DNA of 64,000 bases from a virus: positions 39,922-103,921 of the IMG/VR virus record IMGVR_UViG_3300023179_000001; one strand, written 5' to 3'. This document shows positions 48,349 to 57,800 of this stretch, piece by piece. Numbering within the stretch: the first letter of the stretch is position 1; every line of letters begins with the position of its first letter. The notes under the pieces were generated by a model that was not told where the DNA came from, ran no database searches, and saw only the letters and a list, made by a program, of their open reading frames with translations. Position numbers and translations under genes: made by a program.

Positions 48349-49154
48349 AGTTTTCTCTTAATAATTCTCTCAAAAGCAGTTTCAAACTCTTTATCTGGAT
48401 CGGGCTTTTCTTCCCAGTTGATGTCTAGCCCTTGCCAAAAATCTTCTGATTTTAGCTGAGTGGGATTTGGGAAAACTGGAATCGGTAGAGCAATGTGATC
48501 ACCCTTCTCAACTACTCCACAGTTTTTAATAACAATCGCATCTTTGGGTTGAGTCCCTGGCCGCACCCATGTGGTCTTTAAACCGTACATGGTTTGCACT
48601 TGGATTTCTCCCCCTTTGAGCATCGTTTCTAGTGGTACTTTTTCTTCTGTAAAAACATTCATGCCTTCCATTTTAAATCTAGGACTTGGTTGGGGGACGA
48701 TGAAAACGATCATGTCTCCATAGACATCGCCCATTTTCATTCCCTTTTTCTCAAACTTCATTTCTATGCCTCTCTGAGTGCCTGGAGGGATTTCTATAAA
48801 AACAGACACAATATCCTCTTGCTCTTTCTTTAGAGCCTCTCCAAAGCCGTTTAATTCGATTTGGTTGTAGGCTATAGAATAGGACTTGCCGAAGAAACAA
48901 TCCTCAAACCTAATGTGCTGAGTTATGTTGATGTGAAGCCCTTGGCGCTTATCTTTTCGATACGCTGCTTCACGGTAGCTTGGATCGGTGAGCATTTTAA
49001 ATGCGTTCATCACCTCAACAAACTTTTCTTGATCCCCACCTTTGTCTGGATGATGCTCGTTACATTTAATGCGCCACGCCTTTTTCAACTCTTCTGCGGA
49101 GTAGTTTCTCCCAGGCTCAAGTCCTAAGATTTTTAAATATTCATTTAAGTTCAC
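48345..49154 (-). CDS. DnaJ-type co-chaperone without zinc domain (CbpA-like)
   Basis: 269 residues from GTG 49154 (GGAGAAATTTAA upstream). J domain 1-65 with HPD at 35-37 and AFKMLTDPSYRE. A C-terminal DnaJ substrate-binding domain follows (VSVFIEIPPGTQRGIEMKFE, then ALPIPVFPNP); the Cys-rich zinc region of DnaJ is missing, as in type II Hsp40s. Phages may use it to recruit host DnaK for replication-complex remodelling or virion folding. It is a single-gene leftward unit with its own promoter. Confidence 0.9.
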   Translation of the reverse strand: MNLNEYLKILGLEPGRNYSAEELKKAWRIKCNEHHPDKGGDQEKFVEVMNAFKMLTDPSYREAAYRKDKRQGLHINITQHIRFEDCFFGKSYSIAYNQIELNGFGEALKKEQEDIVSVFIEIPPGTQRGIEMKFEKKGMKMGDVYGDMIVFIVPQPSPRFKMEGMNVFTEEKVPLETMLKGGEIQVQTMYGLKTTWVRPGTQPKDAIVIKNCGVVEKGDHIALPIPVFPNPTQLKSEDFWQGLDINWEEKPDPDKEFETAFERIIKRKL

Positions 49155-49194
49155 TTAAATTTCTCCGATAATAAATATGTAGTAGCGACTGCAC

Positions 49195-49223
49195 TTATAA
49201 TCTAAATCTAATTTCAGGCACAA
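49195..49223 (-). promoter_or_regulatory. Promoter of dnaJ-like gene
   Basis: Minus strand TTGTGC (49218-49223), 17 nt, TTATAA (49195-49200), ideal sigma-70 spacing, about 40 nt before the GTG start. The overlapping plus-strand TATAAT (49196-49201) may serve the endolysin gene. Confidence 0.45.
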
Positions 49224-49229
49224 TTAAAT

Positions 49230-49961
49230 ATGTCTAAAGATAAAGATCATCGGCCATCCGAGTCTGAACCTGGACACCTATTTATGTGGCATCCACAGGC
49301 GATTATTTCTCCTGATCGTATGCAGACCAGAGGAATATATGCCAATGGATACCCAGAAGGTGCTGTAATCCATTATACTGCTGGCCCGTATAAAAATGGG
49401 GTCAAAGATGCGTTAGATTGCATCAAAGAAGGAATTGCGAATGAATATACCTATCTATGCATCGCATCAGATGGAACCATTGTTCAAGCGCACCCATTGA
49501 ATGAGTGGGGATACCACGCTGGCAAATCCTACTGGGCAGGACTTGGAAGCTCACTTTCATCTAAACTCATTGGTATTGAAATCTGTTCTGCTGGAAAAGT
49601 AGAACTAGAGAACAGTGTTTGCAAATCTTGGTGGGGAGAAGTCATACCCAATGATCAGGTTAGGTTTGTAGATGAAACTCATGGATGTGAAAAGGGTTTT
49701 TACCATGCCTTCACCCTAGAGCAAGAAAGATCCCTCTGGGCACTACTCGTTTGGCTCTATGAAAATGATCCACAAAGAAGATTCAGATTTGAAAATGTAT
49801 TGGGACATCACGAGATTGCTGGCACTACGACTACCACAAAGACCAGAAGGAAATTTGATCCAGGTGGATCGCTATCACTTTCTATGGAAATGTTTAGAAA
49901 TGGGCTTCTATTCCATTCAGAAGAAAACCTTGCAGATGGGTTTAACGGCTACGAGAATTAG
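49230..49961 (+). CDS. N-acetylmuramoyl-L-alanine amidase endolysin (Amidase_2)
   Basis: 243 residues. GAVIHYTAGPYKNGVKDALD (zinc His near 49), YLCIASDGTIVQAHPLNEWG, KLIGIEICSAG (catalytic-region Glu), and a late NVLGHHEIAG ... KFDPGG (second zinc His). This is the peptidoglycan amidase that frees progeny. No signal peptide, so it needs a holin. The N-terminal about 30 residues are polar without a binding domain. Its 3' end overlaps the leftward lipoprotein gene by 20 nt. Confidence 0.88.
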   Translation: MSKDKDHRPSESEPGHLFMWHPQAIISPDRMQTRGIYANGYPEGAVIHYTAGPYKNGVKDALDCIKEGIANEYTYLCIASDGTIVQAHPLNEWGYHAGKSYWAGLGSSLSSKLIGIEICSAGKVELENSVCKSWWGEVIPNDQVRFVDETHGCEKGFYHAFTLEQERSLWALLVWLYENDPQRRFRFENVLGHHEIAGTTTTTKTRRKFDPGGSLSLSMEMFRNGLLFHSEENLADGFNGYEN

Positions 49962-50358
49962 GTTTTTCAACCTTCTGCAATCTATTAAAGACCTGCTTAA
50001 TCTTTTCAAATTCACACTTGGAGTTTTCATTACAAAGCTGCTGGATTGCTATTTTCATTCTGGTGAAATCTTCTGAGGATGTGCATAATGATGGGCCTTT
50101 GGCCTCATTGATTGGGGTTTTTGGATCATCCACTTGAGCTTCAAGGAATCTTATAAACTCCTTATTATTCATGTTCCTATTTCTATCTGAAACTGCATTT
50201 TGGCAAATAGCTCCATAAATGCCTGTGGAAGCGCACCACTCAATATCTGGAATCACAACCTTGGTGGAACACCCATTAAGGCAAAGAATACCGAACCAAG
50301 AAAGCCATCCTACGCTTTGCAAGATCGAGTGCTTTTTGTTTTTCTTCTTCACTGGCAT
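49942..50358 (-). CDS. Lipoprotein, candidate outer-membrane spanin
   Basis: 138 residues. Basic N-terminus, hydrophobic SVGWLSWFGILCLNGC with lipobox LNGC (Cys 30), mature part with four further Cys pairs (EWCASTGIYGAICQNA, LCNENSKCEFEKI) and helices. The gene begins 83 nt inside the preceding membrane-protein gene in another frame, the embedded arrangement typical of Rz/Rz1. It is longer than classic o-spanins and lacks a Pro-rich stretch, so spanin function is inferred from context. Confidence 0.55.
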   Translation of the reverse strand: MPVKKKNKKHSILQSVGWLSWFGILCLNGCSTKVVIPDIEWCASTGIYGAICQNAVSDRNRNMNNKEFIRFLEAQVDDPKTPINEAKGPSLCTSSEDFTRMKIAIQQLCNENSKCEFEKIKQVFNRLQKVEKPNSRSR

Positions 50359-50614
50359 TTTCCTGTTCTAGTTTTTTTAAATTTTCTAATTCTTTATCAA
50401 AGGCTTTTTGATTGGTTTCACTGATGAATTCAAACTTGTAAAAAGTAATTAGTTCTTTTTGATAATCGTAAAACATCTTAGCAAATCTGGTGATTAGTTC
50501 TGTAGTTAAAATCCCTAGCGGCCCGAATCCGAGAATAGGAACCGCTAGGAATAAACGTCTAATCACTTCTTTGACGATGACATCAAAGACTAGAGATTTG
50601 AATATATCTTCCAC
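50276..50614 (-). CDS. Membrane coiled-coil protein, candidate inner-membrane spanin partner
   Basis: 112 residues. Hydrophobic FLAVPILGFGPLGILTTELI (about 22-41), then a charged helix (FDKELENLKKLEQENASEEE). It overlaps the lipoprotein gene in another frame and shares one nucleotide with the holin-like gene stop. Inner-membrane spanins have one N-terminal helix and a periplasmic coiled coil, which fits broadly; alternative is another lysis accessory. Confidence 0.5.
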   Translation of the reverse strand: MEDIFKSLVFDVIVKEVIRRLFLAVPILGFGPLGILTTELITRFAKMFYDYQKELITFYKFEFISETNQKAFDKELENLKKLEQENASEEEKQKALDLAKRRMAFLVRYSLP

Positions 50615-51057
50615 TATTTCTTAGCTTTTTTCTTAGGCTTCACTGCTTGAAGTGCAGGAGCAGGTGCAGGCTGTGGCATCAACTCTTTGTAAAGAGAGTG
50701 CAAGAACACCTGAATTGCTGCAAGAGTTGATGAGTGAGCCAAGGCAGAGCCCCAGCTAATTCCTTCTGCTCTTAATGCAGCAACACCACCCACTAGAGAC
50801 AAAAAGCTGACTGCGAGTAGTCGCCATTTACCAGTTTTTTCACCAATGATTTTCACAACTGCTGGTGTTCTTAGTAGAAGCATTACAGCTTGTACTGCGA
50901 CACCAACCACTGCGAGAAGTCCCAGTTCGCCTTTAGTTAGATCAACAATGATTTTTCCCCATTCTTCTGGAGTAGGAGGAAGCACATCTGCCACTTCCGC
51001 TAGGGCAACAACCGAAGTCCCAAGCAATAGAGTTAGAAATAGTTTAGTTTTAGTCAT
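50614..51057 (-). CDS. Holin-like membrane protein
   Basis: 147 residues from ATG 51057 (AGGGGG upstream; ATG 51063 adjacent). Signal-like TKLFLTLLLGTSVVALAEVA, then GLLAVVGVAVQAVMLLLRT and LLAVSFLSLVGGVAAL as helices, another weak one (AIQVFLHSLY), Pro/Ala linker and a KPKKKAKK tail. Position beside spanin candidates and endolysin suggests a holin, without direct proof. Confidence 0.55.
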   Translation of the reverse strand: MTKTKLFLTLLLGTSVVALAEVADVLPPTPEEWGKIIVDLTKGELGLLAVVGVAVQAVMLLLRTPAVVKIIGEKTGKWRLLAVSFLSLVGGVAALRAEGISWGSALAHSSTLAAIQVFLHSLYKELMPQPAPAPALQAVKPKKKAKK

Positions 51058-51067
51058 TATCATCCCC

Positions 51068-51322
51068 CTAAGTTTTATCCTGTTTTTGATCTAGTTTATC
51101 CATGATCTTGGAGAACATCTCCTTGATCTCTCTTGAAAGCTCTTTGAAATCATCTCGCCTCGCATAGATTTCGGGCAAGTTCTGTTCAATCTCTTTCAAA
51201 TCTTTACTCAAGTTTTTTTGAGCGTCCCACAGAGCGTGAACAACCCATCCTGAAACTGTCCCTGCAATAGCAAAGGCCAAGTTTAAAAAGAATTGCATCT
51301 CTGAATTCACTAATGCACCCAT
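51068..51322 (-). CDS. Small single-TM coiled-coil phage protein
   Basis: 84 residues. FFLNLAFAIAGTVSGWVVHA transmembrane helix (about 11-30), then LWDAQKNLSKDLKEIEQNLP and ARRDDFKELSREIKEMFSKI. This TM plus LWDA ... IExxLPExY pattern is common in phage lysis regions. Could be a holin partner or an i-spanin; it is a rival to the 50276 product for the latter role. Confidence 0.6.
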   Translation of the reverse strand: MGALVNSEMQFFLNLAFAIAGTVSGWVVHALWDAQKNLSKDLKEIEQNLPEIYARRDDFKELSREIKEMFSKIMDKLDQKQDKT

Positions 51323-51361
51323 TGTCTCACCTATTTATAAGTTTTTACTAAACCCAGTGCG

Positions 51362-52090
51362 TTATTTCCTTTTTTCTTGGGGTTTGCCTGCTGCAAGCCA
51401 AGTTTTAAAATCCCCATCCCAAACTTTTAAAATTGCATGAGCCCATTTGTATAAAACATAATCCTTATCGTGATGAAGTCTTAGATGATCAGATTCGGTG
51501 TACTCTGGCAGAAAAACCCATTCTTTGCCTCTGAGCTTATCAAACATTTCCATCTCTAAAAGCCCATAAAATGCTCTAGGTTCTGTTAATCCCACTTCAT
51601 CTAGCCATGGGATATACCAAGCACAAACCGAGTTAACTACGGCCCTTTTAGTGCGCCATAAAGTGATATTATCAACAACTCTCTCTTCGTAGCCTCTTGC
51701 TTTTAATTCAACAAGACTTCGTGGATTCCCTAACGTACTCCATACAACGGTAGGATTTATAACTTTCGTTAGCGCAGTGTCCCATCCAATCCTATTGGGA
51801 AAGCTATCTGGATCGTATCCAATAACGATTTCTGAGCCTTTGGCCTTGGACAATAAATAATTTACTCCGTTGTGAAGTCCTAGGTTTTTTCCTGCGTCAA
51901 AAAGCTCTGCCCCGTAGTCTTTGCAGATGGCTTTTAGGTTGTCCCTATTTTCTTTTTCATTTAAAGGGTAATGTTGATCTAATACCAAGTGCTTCCATTC
52001 TGCTGTTTTCGTTGCATAAAGCTGCTTAAATGATTCAGAAATAATTCTCCAATTCATAAAGCCTAGGGTGACCACGCAAATTTTACTCAT
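51362..52090 (-). CDS. Family 2-like (GT-A) glycosyltransferase
   Basis: 242 residues from ATG 52090 (GGAGGAAACAAAC upstream). KICVVTLGFMNWRIISESFK, LDQHYPLNEKENRD, AGKNLGLHNGVNYLLSKAKG, then IVIGYDPDSFPNRIGW with the metal-binding D-x-D (about 93-97), and FYGLLEMEMFDKL. Typical GT-A fold with donor Asp residues. Lies between lysis genes and the acetyltransferase/aminotransferase genes, so it may transfer the modified sugar made by that group. Confidence 0.8.
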   Translation of the reverse strand: MSKICVVTLGFMNWRIISESFKQLYATKTAEWKHLVLDQHYPLNEKENRDNLKAICKDYGAELFDAGKNLGLHNGVNYLLSKAKGSEIVIGYDPDSFPNRIGWDTALTKVINPTVVWSTLGNPRSLVELKARGYEERVVDNITLWRTKRAVVNSVCAWYIPWLDEVGLTEPRAFYGLLEMEMFDKLRGKEWVFLPEYTESDHLRLHHDKDYVLYKWAHAILKVWDGDFKTWLAAGKPQEKRK

Positions 52091-52144
52091 GTTTGTTTCC
52101 TCCAATTACGATATTCTTACATGAGAAACCAGAATAGGATACCT

Positions 52145-52753
52145 ATGGCATTTTTAACTAGAGAAGAATTGTTTTTAGTTGGTTTTAAAAGAATGGGCTC
52201 GAAAGTCCTCATCGACAGAAGCGTTATTGTCATGGGGGCAGAAGAAATCGAGATTGGTGATAATGTCAGAATTGATGCTGGTTGTATCATCATGTGCCTC
52301 AAAGGTTATTTAAAGTTAGGTCACAACATCCACATTGCAGCAGGTGTCACTCTTTCCTGTGCAGGTGGAATCTCCATTGGCGACAACTGCACTATCAGTT
52401 TTAAATCCACACTCATTTCATCCTCGGATGATTTCAGTGGTGATTATCTCATTGGCCCTCAAAATCCTCGTGATCTTATCAATGTCACTCATGCTCCAAT
52501 CAAAATGAAAAATCACTCTCATGTTACCGCCCATTGTCTTGTGATGCCTGGCACTACTTTTGGACAAGGGGCCGTTTTGGGTGCTATGAGCCAAACTAGA
52601 ACTAATCAGAAAATCTCCCCTTGGACATTCGCTTGGGGTAATCCAGCAGAAGAAAAAAAGAAACGCAAGCGAGGCGTATTAAAGCTGATTGATACATCGG
52701 TATCTTCTGGCCCAGAAAGTAGCGAACCAGAAGAAGATGAAGAATCTATTTAG
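52145..52753 (+). CDS. Left-handed beta-helix (hexapeptide) acyltransferase
   Basis: 202 residues from ATG 52145 (AGGATACCT upstream). FLTREELFLVGFKRMGSKVL, then repeated [IV]GDN hexads (IEIGDNVRIDAGCIIM, GISIGDNCTISF) and HVTAHCLVMPGTTFGQGAVL, ending with GNPAEEKKK. Sugar O- or N-acetyltransferase type. It is a single plus-strand gene inside a leftward region and converges on the aminotransferase gene (8-nt overlap). Together they could build an acetamido sugar. Acidic tail of unknown role. Confidence 0.85.
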   Translation: MAFLTREELFLVGFKRMGSKVLIDRSVIVMGAEEIEIGDNVRIDAGCIIMCLKGYLKLGHNIHIAAGVTLSCAGGISIGDNCTISFKSTLISSSDDFSGDYLIGPQNPRDLINVTHAPIKMKNHSHVTAHCLVMPGTTFGQGAVLGAMSQTRTNQKISPWTFAWGNPAEEKKKRKRGVLKLIDTSVSSGPESSEPEEDEESI

Positions 52754-53789
52754 TTCTAAGAGCGCATTTTACAGCATCAACAACTTGCATAGCCTCAGAC
52801 ATAGAAACATCACTCGGTAAAGCAATACAATCTCTCATCGACTCATCGCTAAAACCAACTCTATCAATATGAGCTAATCCTGGCATTGATGATAAAAGTG
52901 GATAATAACTTTTAGCCTGAATTCCCATTTTCAAAAGCTTCTGCTCAAGTCCTCTGGACTTTGGGAGTTTTATCACGCAAAGACTTGTGTGCTTTACCCC
53001 ATCTGGTGTGGTCGCATTTAGTTCATTCTCATAAAAATCAACAGTGGCATTTTTGTTTTCAATTCTTTCAAATACCCTGTCCAAATTTCTTTTCTCAAGC
53101 ATTTGAAGAATAAGGGCGCACTTTAGTTCATCAACTTTAAGATTTCCCCCAGTATCATCAAGAATACTTCTATCTTCTGGGTTGGTGTAAAAGTTGATAA
53201 TTTGTTGTGCCCGTTTCCACATTTTTAAATCAGGCAATACGACACAGCCGCCTTCTCCTACTGAGAAGTTTTTAGTGGCATGAAACGAATAACATCTTGG
53301 ATTGATGGTGTCTGGGAATCTCCCAAAGCTACCTGCGAAATCATAGACCAAGGGTTTTTTTAGTTCCACTGAAAGAGTCTCAAACTCCATCACATCAACA
53401 TCGTAACCAAAAGGAGATACGACAATCGCCATATCCCACTCTGTCCAATGCTTTTTTAATTCTTTGATTGAAATAACCCAGTTTTTATCAACTGGAAAAA
53501 GAACAGGAATTGCTTGTGCTGCGATTACAGCAAGTAAAGTACCTGAGTGAGTGTAATCTGGTAGAGCTACTCTTTTCCCTTTGGCGTTCATGGTTGAGAG
53601 TGCTGCGTGAATAGCCGTAGTGCCAGAAGTGGTGGGTAGAGCTTCGCCCTTCATTAGAACTGACAATTTTTCTACTGAATCGTAGAAAAGCTTTCCAAAG
53701 TTGGAGTAAACATTGTGTTCGTGACAAACAGAAAACAATTTTTCTACTTCAGAAAGACTTGGAAAGTATGGTCTTAATAATGGAATCAT
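52746..53789 (-). CDS. DegT/DnrJ/EryC1-type sugar aminotransferase
   Basis: 347 residues from ATG 53789, which shares a base with the fibre gene stop. MIPLLRPYFPSLSEVEKLFS start, TTSGTTAIHAALSTM (PLP phosphate site, about 48-62), VVSPFGYDVDVMEF, and the PLP Lys in CYSFHATKNFSVGEGGCVV (about 164-182), then ELKCALILQMLEKR. These enzymes aminate keto-sugar nucleotides. The likely substrate would be the dTDP-4-keto-6-deoxyhexose from the RmlB product encoded 7 kb away. Confidence 0.85.
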   Translation of the reverse strand: MIPLLRPYFPSLSEVEKLFSVCHEHNVYSNFGKLFYDSVEKLSVLMKGEALPTTSGTTAIHAALSTMNAKGKRVALPDYTHSGTLLAVIAAQAIPVLFPVDKNWVISIKELKKHWTEWDMAIVVSPFGYDVDVMEFETLSVELKKPLVYDFAGSFGRFPDTINPRCYSFHATKNFSVGEGGCVVLPDLKMWKRAQQIINFYTNPEDRSILDDTGGNLKVDELKCALILQMLEKRNLDRVFERIENKNATVDFYENELNATTPDGVKHTSLCVIKLPKSRGLEQKLLKMGIQAKSYYPLLSSMPGLAHIDRVGFSDESMRDCIALPSDVSMSEAMQVVDAVKCALRTK

Positions 53790-54844
53790 TATAGCTCTGC
53801 TATTAAAGCTGCGTTGTCGATTGTTCCCCAATAAACAGAATTATTACTAAGCGAACCAGATATGCTAAGACTGAGATCCACGGTGCTACTGCCCATGGCA
53901 GACACGGAATGATTTGACCCGCTTACAGAAACATTGGTTCCGTCATATCTATAAAGCTGACCAACGCTACCAGAAAAAATGGGGAGTGATCTCAAGCTAC
54001 AGGCTATACTTAAAGGAGAAACAACCGTAGTTGAACTTGTTGCAGCAAAAAAACATCTGCTCATTGATACTTTTTGATAGTACCTTTGGCACATCGACAA
54101 TTCTTGAGAATAAAGTCTTCTTTCAAATGGTGTTGCATAAGAACCTTCTTCAAGCTGCACTCCAGTAATTTGCCAAGTGGCATTTGTTGATCCGATAATA
54201 GAAGTCGATCCCACGGCTGACACCAAATTTGAAGAAGTCCAAGAGCCAGCCACACCAATATAAGACGATCCTACGCCCAAGCCGAAATTCACTTTGATCC
54301 CAACTCCATTGTCTTTAACCCACGATCCAGTAGTATCCCCAGAAATAGTAATCAACTTTTTTTCCCAAACATTTTCAGAAAAGACCACATAGGCGAAAGG
54401 ATAAGAACGGGTGTCAGAGTTGTTTTCTAAAGAGCCGCCAAAGGTGCCGATTCTATTGCTTCTCACCCAAAAAGATAAAGTTACCGATTTCGCTGTTGAG
54501 TTTCCAAAACCAAAATCAATTACGTTGTATCCTTCAATGCGTTGCTGCACCATGCAGTACTGATTTGCAGACAAACTGTTGTCTTGTATGGTGGTAGTAA
54601 ATTTAATAGATTGATAAAATCCTTCTGGTGCTTCTTCCACCTGTTCTGCGATCATGGTTCCATCAGTACTGTTCCAAGCACGAAATCGGTCTACCACAAA
54701 TACACCACTAGAACCCAAAGTTACTGGAGTGCCAGCGTTTCTTTGATCAATTTCCATAGCACCATTGATAATTCTGTTTCTAAATCCTAATGGCCCATTT
54801 TCCCAAACTTTTACTAATTCATTTTGTACTTTTGTTAGTGCCAT
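53789..54844 (-). CDS. Tail fibre or receptor-binding-type protein
   Basis: 351 residues. GFRNRIINGAMEIDQRNAG near the N-terminus and ATWQITGVQLEEGSYATPFE, then RRLYSQELSMCQRYYQ: these are hallmarks of a common phage fibre/tip module with a carbohydrate-binding-like beta sandwich. The C-terminal Ser-rich beta part (about 260-351) is probably the variable tip. Directly follows the giant fibre gene on the same strand. Confidence 0.8.
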   Translation of the reverse strand: MALTKVQNELVKVWENGPLGFRNRIINGAMEIDQRNAGTPVTLGSSGVFVVDRFRAWNSTDGTMIAEQVEEAPEGFYQSIKFTTTIQDNSLSANQYCMVQQRIEGYNVIDFGFGNSTAKSVTLSFWVRSNRIGTFGGSLENNSDTRSYPFAYVVFSENVWEKKLITISGDTTGSWVKDNGVGIKVNFGLGVGSSYIGVAGSWTSSNLVSAVGSTSIIGSTNATWQITGVQLEEGSYATPFERRLYSQELSMCQRYYQKVSMSRCFFAATSSTTVVSPLSIACSLRSLPIFSGSVGQLYRYDGTNVSVSGSNHSVSAMGSSTVDLSLSISGSLSNNSVYWGTIDNAALIAEL

Positions 54845-54847
54845 AGT

Positions 54848-57800
54848 TTAGTTTCCAATCCTAACTATTTGTAGTAGATTTGTTCCAGCCTGAGTAGACA
54901 AATCCCTAGACGATCCTTCGTTGTGCTGTGCGTGAATATAGAAAGTTTCTCCAGCCAACATTTGTAATAAAATAGTTCCACCAACGCCCAAAGCATTAGT
55001 GTATCCCACAGATGGCACAAACACTGGTGGATAATAGGCATCCGAACCTTTAACTACTCTTAGAGATTTGGCCGAAACAGACCAAGCTGCGGAAGAGAAA
55101 AAAACATTGCAGCTTACTTGATATTTTCCGCTCACGGGTGCCGTAAAAGTAGTTCCATTCCAAGCGTTATGTGTGTCGAAATTTTTAGTGGCAAACGGCA
55201 CACCGGACAGACCTCCTCCGGCAGGAATGGATGTTCCAGCAGTATTGGTATAAGAGCAAGCCACAGTCTCACTCGCAGCAATCGTTGATGGGCCAGAGAT
55301 TCGTTCAATATTTACTACGTTGTAATAGGTTCCACCAGCGACACCATAAACGGTTCCTGTTTGACCAGAATAAACCTGTAGAGTGTCTCCAGCATTACAA
55401 TTCACAAGACCAGAAAAAGACACCACATTGCTATGAGCAGTTGTCATGTAATGAGTTCTTGTACCGTTTTTAGAAAGCTGGATGTCTGAGGCCACGCTTG
55501 TATAAGCAGATCCAGAAACTTTATAGTATCCAGGTACAGGAGCTTTAAAAACCCAAGAACCTACCCCAGTAGTTACAGCATTGTGAGTATCAAAAAACTT
55601 TCCATCATAGTTTATGCACGAAGCACCTACTGTAACACTTGATGCAACATAATAGCTTGCAGCCACAACTCTAGTATCTGTGTCGCTGGACATTTGGACT
55701 GTGGAAGACCAGCCAGTAATCGGTATTAAAGCTCTAACTGTTACCACATCTCCACTGGCAAATGCCACTGGCATTCCAGATTTAAAAACATCATTTGAGT
55801 TGGCAGAGGAGTGAAATGTTATTTGTGATGAACTTGCTCTGTATGGAGACAAAACGTATCTAATATTTGTAGAATAATCTATAAAGTAACCAGACCCGCC
55901 CAACGCAGAATTCCCGTAAAATTCGGTTCCCTTGTTTCCATCTATCGTAATTCCAGTTAAATCAAGTCTTAATGCTGCCGTGCTTGTAGTAGCAGTCGTA
56001 GACCCAACATTTAACGATGCTTCAATTTCTAAAGAATCTCCGACTCTTCTCGATTTATAAGCTGCGGTGCCATTGCCCAAAGAAGTTAAAGACCCCGACC
56101 ACGCAACCCTCGTTTCAGTGGCCCAATCAGTTACCGGAGCACCATATTGAACTGTTTGTGGGCCCACTACAACATTATCTATTCCTAAAACATAAGCAGA
56201 TGCGCTTGTTGAAGCCACATGGAATATAAGACGATAGCTTGTGCCCGTTGCTGAAGTTTGAAATGTTGCAATGTGTTTGTTTTTAATTCCACTAGCAACA
56301 TTTTGAACTGTATAGCCAGCAGGTTGAATGATTTGAGAATTAGTTACATCGTAAATGTAAGTCGTTACATCGCCATCAGCGTAGGTTCCACTAACTACTT
56401 CATAATCAAAAGTGATGGTTAAAACCTTGGCCTGATCTGCTTTTTCAATGGTGAATGGATAAGAAACGCCCTGTCCTTGAGAATTTGCAGCCGTTTTTGT
56501 TAATCTAAAACTTGCAACGCCCCTTATTGGAGAAGAAGTAGATCGTGTCCATGTCAGTGTCGCAGCACCGCCAGTACCGTCCACGGGCATCGCCACTGCG
56601 CCATCGTTGTAGGTAGACCATCCTGCGGTGTCCACTTCGGCAGATCCGTTGGCAATATATCCAGCAGAAAATTTGTTTGTTACATCGCTTGCAAGTTTCG
56701 CAAAGCTGACCGAGCCATCTGCGAGCTTTTCTCCAGTAACATTTAAATCTTTAATTTTTACTGTGCTTACTGTGTCATCGCCTGGGACATTTATATCTAG
56801 TGGCTCGCCACTCACTACTTCGATGTTTGATTCTCCAACTGGGGGAGCTTCATCGAAGGTAATGGTTGAACCAAAAATTGTGTAACTGTTTTTGGATTGA
56901 TAAACACCAGAAATATAAACTTGGACATTGGCTTCAACTGATGGAATTGTGCTTAGGGTAAATGATTTTGTAACCCCATCGCCTGTGAAAACATCAGTAG
57001 TGAGATTTCCACCTCTAGTATTTCCAGTTGGAACTGCGAATGGCCCTGCGACTCTGGATAGAGAGAAGTTGGCTTTTTGAGTATTATTAAAAGTGGCTCC
57101 AGTGCCCTCTTGCAATACTCTAATGTCTACTGTTTGACCTGCTTTAAGATTTACAGCTTTTACGTTTACAGAAGAAGATGAAGTCAAAGCAATGGTAAAA
57201 GGTGTTGCTGTAAATCGAACATGATAAGCAACAGCCACGTTTGCGGGTCTGGTTTCTGATCCTGTTCGTGGTGTGCCATTGGTGCCATCTGATACTGGAA
57301 CATCTGTTGTTACAGCAGGATAATAGTCGGCTCCCCAGTTTCCACTACCCACTTCGTTACCACCGCCAGAAACTCCATTATAAGTGGGTGCATTGTGCTT
57401 GTGGCCCTGCATCTGATCGCCCTGCTTTGTGCCCAAAGCACCAGTGTATGTAATTCCACCAATCGTTTGAGAGCCAGTGCCTCTTAAAAATACCCCACGC
57501 AAATCTGGAATATTGAAAGTTGTGGTACCATTGCCAGCACCGTAAGTGGTGCCGATCGATGCAAACAAATCTGCATAAGTTGTTCTGCTGACTGCGCTAC
57601 CATCAGCGTACAGACATCCACTTGGAGGAGTAGCACTGCCAGTGGCAATGATTTCACCTACTGGGCCTTGAACACCAGGAGATGCAGAAAACGCTTGGCC
57701 TCTTGCTTTTTCAACACCATCAACGAAAACAGAAGCTACTAATTTTTCCCCAGCAGCATAGGTCGCAGTAGTAGAAACAGTAGCAGTAATGTCGTAAAGA

